A DNA stretch of 64,000 nt. Origin: Saccopteryx bilineata. Taxonomy: Eukaryota; Chordata; Mammalia; Chiroptera; Emballonuridae. Positions 22,837 through 34,800 of this stretch are shown here, one piece after another (position 1 is the stretch's first letter; the number at the start of each line of letters is the position of its first letter). The notes under the pieces were generated by a model that did not search any database, was not told where the DNA came from, and saw only the letters and a list, made by a program, of their open reading frames with translations. Where the stretch lies: the NCBI RefSeq assembly GCF_036850765.1, contig NC_089493.1, positions 297,737,349 through 297,801,348 on the forward strand. Reading direction: 5' to 3'. The position numbers and the translations under genes were made by a program.

Positions 22837-25800
22837 CAGAGACAGAGAGAGGGATAGATAGGGACAGACAGACAGGAAGGGAGAGAGATGAGAAGTATCA
22901 CTTCTTTGTTGTAGCTCCTTAGTTGTTCATTGATTGCTTTCTCATACATGCCTTGACTGGGGAGCTACAGCAGACCGAGTGACCCCTTGCTCGAGCCAGT
23001 GACCCTGTGCTCAAGCTGGTGAGCTTTGTTCAAACCAAATGAGCCCGCGCTCAAGCTGGCGAATTCAGGTCTCGAACCTGGGTCCTCCGCGTCCCAGTCT
23101 GATGCTCTATCCACTGCGCCATCGCCTGGTCAGGCTTATTTCAACCATTACAACAGCCTTATGAATGACATATTTTTTGTGTTCCTCAGTATGTAGACAA
23201 GGACATAGAGGAATTTCAGAGACAGTAGAGAAACCTTGACCAAGGTCACTAAATTAGTAGGATCTGGGGCTGGGGTTCAAACCCAGGTCTCTCTGGCTCC
23301 CCAAACACATGCTTATTATCGTTGGTCTCCACCGAATCCTGAGAAAAAGAACCCTGTGCCCCGTCCCTGTGTCCCGGAGCCAGTGAGGATCGGTGACCTG
23401 ACTCGGCTCAGCCCCTCCTCAGCTGACCGTGCGGGTGGCATGTGCCTCACCCCCGTGCGCCCCGGAGACCCAGCGGGACTCTGTGCCCGTCAGGTGCGGG
23501 ATGATCTACATGGAGCCCCATCAGCTGGGCTGGAAGCCCCTGAAGGATTCCTACATGAACACCCTGCCCTCCAGCCTCAGCGAAGAGCACAAGGAACTGG
23601 TGAGCCCCCGGGGTCCCTCCCCCCGCCCCTGCTCCCTACATGTCACCTCCAAGTCCTTCGAGGAGAACCCGCCCCTTCATCGTTATGGAGACACAAGGGG
23701 CGGGGATTCCCCACCTGCCTCCGGTTACCTCGATTCTCCCACTTTCTTCTGCCCGAGGTGGGGGGGACGGTGTGGCAAGGTCCAGTTTTCCTTCCTTCTA
23801 CCCTATCCATCACTCCTCACCCCCCATCCCCGTGGAGAGTTCTGGTGCTTGTTCTGTGTGATGGCGGGAGTGCCAGCCCTTCCTCCTTGCACCACTAACG
23901 GAAGTGGCCCTAGAAGTTGCTCTGGAGCTGGATTGAGTCAGGAAGAGCTGTGTTCCTCTCCGCACTGCCGAGCCAGCCACCCCTTGCTCAAGCCAGCAAC
24001 CTGGGGCTCAAGCCAGTGATCTTGGGCTTCAAGCCAGTGACCTCTGGACTCAAGCCAGTGACCATGGGGTCACATCTATGATCCCACGCTCAAGCTGGTG
24101 ACCCACGCTCAAGTCCAATGAGCTCATGCTCAAGCTGGCAACCTCAGGGTTTCAAACCTGCGTCCTCAGAGACCCAAGTTGGCTCTCTGTCCACTGTGCC
24201 ACCACCTGGTCATGCTTAACCTCATTTTCCAATAATATCTTTAAATTTCACTTTCTACTTTTCAGGTCAATGACATGTTCATGTGGCTTGTCCCGCCCTG
24301 CCTGGAGTTTATTCGCTCTCAGTGTAAGCCTGTGGTCCAAACGTCTCCCACCCACCTTGCCTTCTCCATGATGAGACTGTACTCCTCTCTGCTTGGTAAG
24401 TGCTACCTAGGATGTATTTTTTAATTAAGTGAGAGGCGAGGAGGCAGAGAGTCAGACTCCCACGTGCGCCGGGACTGGGATCCACCTGGCAAACCCCATA
24501 CAAGGCGATGCTCTGCCCTTCTGGGGTTGGCTGCTCCATTGCTCGGCATCTGAGTTATTTCAGCACCTGAGGCGAGGCCATGGGGCCGTCCTCAGCACTG
24601 GGGCCAACTTGCTCAAAGCATTTGAGGGGAAGAGAGAGAGGAGGAGAGAAGGGGAGGGGTAGAGAACCAGATGGTCACTTCTCTTATGTGCCCTGACCGG
24701 GAAATGAACCCAGGACTTCCACGTGCCAGGCTAACGCTCTACCACTGAGCCAACCAGCCAGGGCGCTGCCTCTATGATTCTTAAGCCGGATGGGGGTGGG
24801 TTGTGCCTTGGCTATTTCTTTTGTTCAGACCCAGTTATTCCCCTCCGTGACTTAAAATGAGGTCAACACTTTGACCTAGCACAAGCAAGCCTTTGAAGTG
24901 TAGATCGTTGAGCCTGGTGGACAGAGTCCATGATTTTGGCTTTAGCCTTGATGTTGGAGTGATTGCCTGGCTGTTCTTGTGCAAATTATTCTATCCTTTC
25001 TCAAACTCATATCCGGCATCTGCACGACGGGAGTTTTAATTTCTTCCCCTCTTTGCATAACAAGGATTTCCTGGAGGAAAATGAATTTAGATGATTTAGT
25101 GTGAATGTACATGAGAAAAAAACGTTCTGAAAAAATAAGATAGGTGGCCCTGGCCGGTTGGCTCAGCGGTAGAGCATCGGCCTGGCGTGCGGGGGACCCA
25201 GGTTCGATTCCCGGCCAGGGCACATAGGAGAAGCGCCCATTTACTTCTCCACCCCCACCCCCCTTCCTCTCTGTTTCTCTCTTCCCCTCCCGCAGCCAAG
25301 GCTCCATTGGAGCAAAGATGGCCCGGGCGCTGGGGATGGCTCCTTGGCCTCTGCCCCAGGCGCTAGAGTGGCTCTGGTCACGGCAGAGCGACGCCCCGGA
25401 AGGGCAGAGCATCGCCCCCTGGTGGGCAGAGTGTCGCCCCCTGGTGGGCAGAGTGTCACCCCCTGGTGGGCGTGCCGGGTGAATCCCGGTCGGGCACATG
25501 CGGGAGTCTGTCTGACTGTCTCTCCCCATTTCCAGCTTCAAGAAAGATAAAAAAAAAAAAAGATAGGAGGTTAAGACGACATATAATTACAAAAATCTGA
25601 ATTCGCAAAACACACAGATAGACTCTAAGAGAACTAAGGGCTCACTGGTCGACATAACTAGGGGGCTTTCCCAGGATGCAGGAAGTACACAAATTATAGA
25701 ACCACTGGATTAGACGTCCTGGAGAGGTTTCCCCTGTAACTTCACATGAGTCCAATTTCATTCCATTCTACTGGAAATGGCAACAGATTGTGTCCCTTTG

Positions 25801-28800
25801 GAAAACCTTCATTGGGTGCCCTTTCTTTCTCACGAAAGAAATTCATGTAACTCAGATTCGAGATGGACGGATCTCCGTACAACTTCTGCTACAACATGAT
25901 TTCTAAGCCCGTTTCCTCCAATAGGTGTACAACAAAAACGTCACATGGTGAGCAGCGGAGTGGAGACTTTCTTTAGCAATGAGTTCTAAAATTAAATTAC
26001 AATGTTACAAAAGCACACAGATTGCCTACAGTGTCACATATGCATTATTATTATTTGTAAATGTTGCATATTTTCCCAGGCTCCATTTTTTTTTAGTGTA
26101 TTTTTTAGTGTAGTCTCTTCCCCCAGGAAAGAAGACACCAGCGTGAGAAATGGACTCGTTGTCCCCGGCTCGGAGTGCTCTAATCTCCTGCCTTCCCAAA
26201 TCTATAGCTATAAATACTCTCAGAAGTGTGCAAACACACACAGCTACTAAAAATTGGGGGGGGGGGGGCTGGGTTTGAACACACTCAAATCTGATTTCAG
26301 AACTCAACTTTTTACTCTGTCAGCCTGAAAATGCAAGATTATGATAGCTGTGATTAACAAGACCTTGAAATTAAAAAAAATAAATACATATTTTTTAGCC
26401 TTTTATTTTGAAATAATTTTACACTTAGAGAAAATGCTGGAAGAGAGTCACAATATGCCTTCACCTGGCTTTTTAAATGCTGACACCTTACAGAACCCAG
26501 GAGCCGCAATCAAGGAAATGAACCTTGATGCCTACACTGCCTGATAGGCTTTCTTTGAATTTTAGCAGTTTTCCACAAATCTCCTTTTCCCTTTCCAGAA
26601 TCCCATTCAAGATGCCATATTATCTTTAATCAGTGTATCTCTTTGCTCTCCTCCCGTCTCTAACAATCCCTGTGTCCTTCCTCCTCGTTTATTGCCTTGT
26701 CACGTGATAAATGCCGTCCAGGTATTTTGTAGAACGCGTCTCAACTCGTTGGCCTGGTGTTTCCTCGTGAGTTTGTGTGTGTGTTGAGTACAGACACCCC
26801 AGAAGGGACGAGATCACCAGGGGCACATGATGTTGGTGGATCTCATTGCTGGTGTAGGTTCTGGTCCAAGTCAACTTGGGTCAGAGCCACTTTTCCCCAT
26901 TGTAAAGTTGCTATTTGTTTTTTTTTTCTTCGTATTTAATAAGTATCTTTTGAAACTGTGAGAATATCCTAATTTTCCTCAAACTTGTACCCATTCATTT
27001 TAACGTCATGGGTGGATCTTGCCTACATCTCTAGAGTTGTCAGGTTTGTAGAGACAGAAAGGTGAATGGTGGTTCCCAGACAGTGGGGGAAGTGGTAATG
27101 GAGTTGCTCTTTACGGGGGGAATAGTTCCAGTTCTGCAAGATGAAAGAGTTCTGGAAATGGATAGCGGTGATGGTTGCACAACAGTGTAAATGTTCTTTT
27201 CTTTTTCTGTTTTTCCTGTGAGAGAGACAGAGTCAGAGAGACAGACAGGAGGGAGAGAAAGAGATGAGAAGCATCAATTCTTCTTTGTGGCTCCTTAGTT
27301 GTTCATTGATTGCTTTCTCATATGGACCTTGACCGGGGGGGGGGGGCTATAGCAGAGCGAGTGACCCCTTGCTCAAGCCAGTGACCTTTGGGCTCAAGCC
27401 CAGTGACCATGTGGTCATGTCTATGATCCCACGCTCAAGCCAGCGACCCCGCACTCAAGCAGGATGAGCCTGCACTCGACCCAGCGGCCTCAAGGTTTTG
27501 AACCTGGGTCCTCTGCATCCCAGGGCGATGCTCTATCCACTGCGCCACCGCCTGGTCAGGCAATATAAATGTTTTTAATGCCACTGAACTGTACACTTAA
27601 AAATGGTTAATGGTCAATTTTATGTAATGAATATCTTACCACGATAAAAAAGAATGGAAAAAACGTAGGTGGGTAAAGAATCTGGCAGGTGATCACCACT
27701 CAGCCAACATCCATCCTCTCCCAGACAGAACCACCATTCACCTTGTTTGCGTCTGCTATCTTCCACAGCTTTTCCTCAGATTTCATTTTCTTGCTTTTAT
27801 TATTTTTTTAATTTATTGATTGATTTTTAGAGAGAGAAGAAGGGAGAGAAAGACAGAGAGAAAGACAGAAGCACTGATCTGTTCTTGTATGTGCCCTGAC
27901 CAGGGGCCGCACTGGCAACCCTCCCTTTTCTCGCTTTTAGACGAAATCAAGGAAATAAAAGAAGAGGAAAGTGAATTATCTGAGGGTCTGACGAGCCAGC
28001 AGACCTTCCTCTGGCTGCAAGGACTGCTCCTCTTTGCTTTGGTGTGGACTGTGGCCGGCACCATCAACGCAGACAGCAGGAAGAAATTTGATCTGTTTTT
28101 CCGCAACCTGATCATGGGCATGGATGATAATCACCCAAGACCCAAAAGCGTGAAACTCACCAAAAACAACACCTTTCCAGAAAGAGGTAATTTAGTACTT
28201 GTTTGTTTGTTTGTTTGTTTGGTTTTGTCTAGATAAAATTGTATGGATCCTATGTTCCAAAGCCAAGCAAAATGTTTATTTTGTTCCTTAGATTCTACAC
28301 AGAGGTGACATCACATGGTACTTGTTTTTCTCTGACTGGCTATAAATGGTATTGCGTTTTCAATTTCAAATTCCAATGAGTCATTTCTGGTAGATAGGAA
28401 AGCAATTTACTTTTACATATTAACTTTGTATCCTCCCACCTTGCTAGAATCACTATAAGGTCTGGGAGTTTTTGTTTTCTGGATTTCTTCAATAGATCAT
28501 CGTGTCATAGTTTCATTTCTTTCTTCCCGATCTTTTATTTCATTTTCTTGTCTTATTGCTTTAGCTAGTACTTCCTATAGGATGTTGAATAGAAGTGGAA
28601 AGAGGGAGCATTCTTATCTTGCTCCCAGTCTTAGGGGGAAAGCATCTAATTCCTGACTTCAAGTGTGATGTTAGCTGTAGGTGTTTGGTTGATGTTCTTT
28701 ATTTTAAGTCAAGAAAGTTCCCCCTCTATTTCTTGTTTGCTGTGAGTTTTTATCATGAACAGGTGATGGATTTTGTCAAATGCTTTTTCTGAGTCTATTG

Positions 28801-31800
28801 ATATGATCATGTGATTTTTCTTCTTTAGCCTATTGATGTAAGGGATGTCATTGATTAATTTTCTTTGTTTCATTTTTTATTTTTACTTAGTGAGAGAGAA
28901 AGAGAGAGAAAGAGAGGGACAAACAGGGATAGACATACAGGAATGGAGAGAGATGAGAAGAATCAATTTACAGTTGGGGCACCTTAGTTGTTCATTGATT
29001 GCTTTCTCATATGTGCCTTGATGAGGCAGGTGGGGGGGTGGCTACAGCAGAGCGAGTGACCCCTTGCTCAAGCCAGCAACCTTGAACTCAAGCCAATGAC
29101 CTTGAACTCAAGCCAACGATCTTGGTCTCCACGCCAGCAACCTTTGTGCTCAGGCCAGCACCCATGCGGGTCATGTCTACGATCCCATGCTCAAGCTGGT
29201 GACCCTGAGCTCAAGCTGAATGAGCCCACATTCAAGCTGGCAACCTCCAGGTTTCAAACCTAGGTCCTCAGTGTCCCAAGGCCAATGCTCTGCCCACTGC
29301 ACCACCACCTGGTCAGGCCAGTAATTAATTTTCAAATGTTGGACCAGCCTCCCATACTTGGAATAAACCTAAAGTATTATATAGACCACTCGGTTGTAGT
29401 GTATAATTCTTTTTCCAGATGTTGTTGAATTTGATTTGCTAATATTTTGTCGAGGACTTTCGCATCTATGTTGACGAGAGATCATTGGTCTTTAGTTTTT
29501 CTTACTTCTAATGGTCTGTTTTGGTTATTAGGGTTATGCTGACTTCATAGAAAAGTTAGGAAGTATTCCCTAGAAATAGAAGTTTTCTAGAAGAGATGAT
29601 AGAGAAGTGGTATCCTTACTTCCTTAAGTGTTTGGTAGAATTCACCGATGAACTCATCGGAGCCTGGTGCTTTTCCCTTTGATCTGTTCTATTTCTCCTT
29701 ACGTGAATTTTGATAAGTCATTTCTTTCAAGGAATTGGTCTGTTTCATCTAGGTTATCAACTTTGTGGTCATGGATTTGTTCATGATCTTCCCTTATTAT
29801 CCTTTTAATGTCCCTAGAATCAGTAGTGACAGCCCCTCTTTCATTTTTGATATTGGTGATTTGTGTCTTCTTCTTTTTTTTTTTTTTTTTTGCTTGATTA
29901 GCCTGGCTAGAAGTTTGTCAATTTTATTAATATCTTCAAAGAAATAGCTTTTAGTTTTTTTAATTTTTTCATTATTCTTTGTTTTTTAATTTCATTCATT
30001 TCTGCTCTAATTTTTATTATTCTTTTTCTGCTTACTTTGGATTTAATTTGCTCTTTTTTTTTCTTTTTTAGTTTAATTGCATTGTAGTCTAATACCCATT
30101 ATATGATTTCTCGTCGACTCTTTTAAGTTTTTTCAGATGTATTTTATGGCCCAGAAAATGGTCTCACTTAGTGAATGTTCCATGTAAGCTTAAGAAGAAT
30201 GTATTCTGCCATTGTTGGATGAAGGAATTTAAAATGGCGGTTAGATCCAGGTGAATGATGGTGCTGCTCAGTTTAACCACATCCTTACACATTTTCTGCC
30301 TGCTCTTCCATCCATTACTGACGGAAGGGCCTCAGAGTCCACAACCATCATATTGCTTTTCCTATTTCGCTGTGCAATTCCACCAGTTAGCCTCACGTAT
30401 TTTGGTGCCTGTTCACCATTTGAAGTGAGAAAATAGCATCTAATTTAAATGTATTCACTTTTCAATTAGAGGGAAGGTGAATTTTACATATATACAATTA
30501 TATTAAGGTGACCAATTTTTTTACAATGAAAAGGAGGACAAAAATAAATGAAAGAAAACAATATTGTAAAGAAAAGAAACATTTGCCTGACCAGGTGGTG
30601 GCGCAGTGGATAGAGCGTCGGACTGGGATGCAGAGGACCCAGGTTTGAGACCCTGGGGTCGTCAGCTTGTGCACGGGCTCATCTGGTTTGAGTAAAGTTC
30701 ACCAGCTTGGACCCAAGGTCACTGGCTCGAGCAAGGGGTCACTCGGTCTGCTGCAGCCCCACGGTCAAGGCACTTATGAGAAAGCAATCAATGAACAACT
30801 AAGATGTCACAACGAAAAACTGATGAGTGATGCTTCTCACCTCTCTCTTCATTCCTGTCTGTCTGTCCCTATCGGTCCCTCTCTCTGACTCTCTCTCTCT
30901 CTGTCCCTGTAAAAAAACAAACAAAGAAAACCATTTTATTCATTGCAACAATAATACACTATAATATGATAAATGCATAATGAAGACATTTGTAGTATTT
31001 TCCATTATAATTATGCTTACATGCCTATTAATTTTTAATAGTAACTGTAAGAAAAAAGGACGTACTCCTTTAGATACAAAGACATCACATCACACGTAAA
31101 GAATCGACTCTGCATCGATCACATACGGACATTGACAGACGAGTCTTCCAATATCAAAAAGGAGGACGTGTAGGAGGACACTTTTCGAGGGAGGACGGAA
31201 CTTAGGAAAGAAGGGCTGTCCTCCCTGAAGGAGGATGGCCAGTCCCCTTAGTTACAGAGCCGTGGTTTGTTTCTCTTCAGCCACGGCTCACCCTCTGGAC
31301 GCAGGCAGCCCCTGTCCCGTGTCTTCCCTTCCTTCCATGTGGCGTCTCTGTGACTCCTTGGTTCTAGACTCCTCTTCCTCTAGTTCTCAGCTGGTTTTTC
31401 AGGATGGCTGCTCTTAAATCTAGTCATCACTCCCGTCTGGTCCAGGGAGGCGGCAAATGGGACGACTGCCCACTCTGCCGCCATCTTGGAATCTCTCCCT
31501 GGGTGGCGGTGTTTTCTTATCCACTCAGCTCCCCTGTTCTTTGACTGAAGCACGTAAGTCATTTACATTTCAAGTGATTGTTGATAGGTACATATTTCTT
31601 GTCATTTTGTTCTTTCTATCTCTTTTTCTTTTTTCTTTTTCTTAAAGAAGTCCTTGTAACATTTCTTATAATACTGCTTTGGTGGTCATGAACTCCCTTA
31701 GAAAAAAAAAAAGCAGTCGATTATAGGTTTATAGATGAGGTAATAAAACCATCAAATTAGAGGAAAAGAAGGATTTGAAAACGAAAGAAACAAATTAAGG

Positions 31801-34800
31801 ACCAAGCGATACCAAGAAATGATCTAATAAATACATTAGAACCAAGGAGTAAAGCACACAAGTCTAGACATCTAAGAAATGACTTAGAGGAAAAGTTTGA
31901 GGTAATTACTATTACTAGAGAAGAAAGAGACGGATACATTAAAGCAATTATAAAGAGTTGGATATGGAGGTCAAACAATGCTAACTTTTTAAGTTGGTAA
32001 CCCAATCAATAGTATTGACAAGATATACAAAGATGTCAATGCAGAAACTTCTCCTGAAATGGAGAACTGTTGCTACAAACTGTAAGAGTATGCTCTGTTG
32101 ATACCAAATAATTGACCAAATGAATCAACCTCATTGAAGTATTGGGCACCTGTGGTGGCAGAACAAAAACGTGAGAGTTGCAAACCACAAGAGAGTAAGA
32201 GTGTATCATTAACAACAAAAGGAACCAGAGAAAGAGGAGCTGGGGGTGGGGGTGTGAGTGTCAATCACCACACTGTTCACAGGGGAATCAGTGAAACTGG
32301 ACTAACATCGAGTTATGTGTGTTTACTAATGAAATACAACGCCAGGATCTGCTTTAAAATACTCCAGACAAAGAAAGAAGAAAGGAGACGGAAGGGGGGA
32401 GGATAGGAGGAGAGAAGGAAAGAATGTGAATATGTGATGGGAAAATGAATGTAACAAGAATACGATACACAGGCCCTGGCTGGTTGGCTCAGTGGTTGAG
32501 CGTCAGCCTGGCGTGCAGGAGTCCCGGGTTCGATTCCCGGCCAGGGCACACAGGAGAAGCTCCCATCTCTTCTCCACCCCTGCCCCTCCTTCCTCTCTGT
32601 CTCTCTCTTCCCCTCCCGCAGCCAAGGCTCCATTGGAGCAAAGATGGCCCGGGCGCTGGGGATGGCTCTGTGGCCTCTGCCTCAGGCACTAGAATGGCTC
32701 TGGATGCAACAGAGCGACGCCCCCTGGTGGGCATGCTGGGTGGATCCCAGTCAGGTGCATGCGGGAGTCTATCTGACTGTCTCCCTGTTTCCAACTTCAG
32801 AAAAATACAAAATAATAATAATAATAAATGAATGTGTGAAAAAAAAGAATAAGATATTGATAATTATTGAAGCTGGAGAATGGGTACCCAACTGTTTATT
32901 ATACTAGACTCCTTACTCATTTATTTTTTTCTAACTTGTTGTCAATGAAAAATTAAAACAATAGCAATATCAGATTAAGTGATTTTTTAAAAAAGCATCA
33001 TGAGTTCTTTCATGTTAACTCCTTTTCTTCTGCTAAATTTAAGTAAAATTAAACATAAACTTTTTATTTTAAAATAGTATTTATCAAGGAACTTTGTTCT
33101 TGTAAAATCCTTTCTTCCACCAATCTGTCTCCCATAAAGAAGGCTAGAAGAACTGCCATCCAAAGCTATTTCTGAATGTAAGGTCTAGAGCAGGGGTCCC
33201 CAAACTTTTTACACAGGGGGCCAGTTCACTGTCCCTCAGACCGTTGGAGGGCTGGACTATAAAAAAAACTATGAACAAATCCCTATGCACACCGCACATA
33301 TCTTATTTTAAAGTAAAAAAAAAAAACGGGAACAAATACAATATTTAAAATGAAGAACAAGTAAATTTAAATCAACAAACTGACCAATATTTCAATGGGA
33401 ACTATGCTCCTCTCACTGACCACCAATGAAAGAGGTGCCCCTTCCGGAAGTGCAGCGGGGGCCGGATAAATGGCCTCAGGGGGCCGCATGCGGCCCGCGA
33501 GCCATAGTTTGGGGACCCCTGGTCTAGAGTGACGGATTGCTTTCTTTCTTTCTTTTTATTTTTTTCTTCACAGTACTTCCTGCTCACGATTAAAAATAAT
33601 TTAATTACTTGTATACATATCACCTGTCATTTTTATCCAAATAATAAAGTCATGAAGCTGTTGTTCCACTTTGTACGGTTACCCACAGGGTGTAAGTTTC
33701 GCCACCGCTCTGCCGGTTACCGTAAGGTACACAGTGTCGGATGCCGCCAGCTGACGTCGTTACGTACCTCCTGTATGAAATGTAAACCCTGGTCTGCTGC
33801 TAACGGCCTGTTCTGTTTCCCTGGCCCAGGAAGCATCTATGACTTTTACTTCCTCAAGCAAGGCAGTGGACATTGGAGCCCGTGGACAGATTATATCACC
33901 AAAGAAGAGGAAACCATCCCAGCGAATGCAAAGGTAAAGGAACTCGAATTCCCCAAAACGACCCAAACTCTCCAGGGTCAAAGAATCAACACCAGTTCCG
34001 TATTAGTGGGGTTTTTTTTATATCTTATTTTTATTAATTTTAATGCAGTGACATTGATAAATCAGGGTACATATATTCTGAGAAAACATCTCCAGATTAT
34101 TTTGACATTTGATTATGTTGCATTCCCCTCAGCCAGAGTCAAATTGTCTTCCATCACCTTCTATCTGGTTTTCTTTATGCCCCTCCCCTCCCCCACCCCC
34201 TCTCTCTCCTTCCTCGCCCCCTCCCCACCCCTCCACCTCACCCCCACCCCCGTTACCATCACATTCTTGTCCATGTCTCTGAGTCTCAATTTTATGTCCC
34301 ATCTATCAGAGGACGAGTGGATTAAAAAGCTTTGGTACATATATACTATGGAATACTACTCAGCTATAAGAAATGATGACATTGGATCATTTACAATAAC
34401 ATGGCTGGACCTTGATAACATTATACAGAGCGAAATAAGTAAATCAGAAAAAACTAAGAACTCTATGAATCCATACGTGTTAGTGTTTTAAAGAATTTTA
34501 TTTATCAAGTTTACAGAGAGAGGAGGCTGAGGAGGAACAAGACGTCCCAACTCCTAGTTGCTTCACTTTAGTTGTTTGTTGGTTGCTTGTTGGGTTATGC
34601 GCCTTGACCGGGCAAGCCCAGGGTTCTGAACCGGCGACCTCAGCGTTCCAGGTCGACGCTTTATCCACTGCGCCACCCCAGGCCAGGCTAGAAAAAACTT
34701 CCTTTAAAAAAAAAGGTTCAAACGTGAGCCGGGTTGAACCTTTAAACGCATGGGCTTTAGAGTCAGAGAGACCCAAATGTTTTGCTCAGCCTGTACCCTC

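Noticed and set aside
25146..25220. tRNA gene candidates at SINE heads (box A and box B present)
   Set aside because: The heads lack a full tRNA cloverleaf with anticodon and acceptor pairing and are fused to SINE bodies, so they are tRNA-derived SINE promoters.
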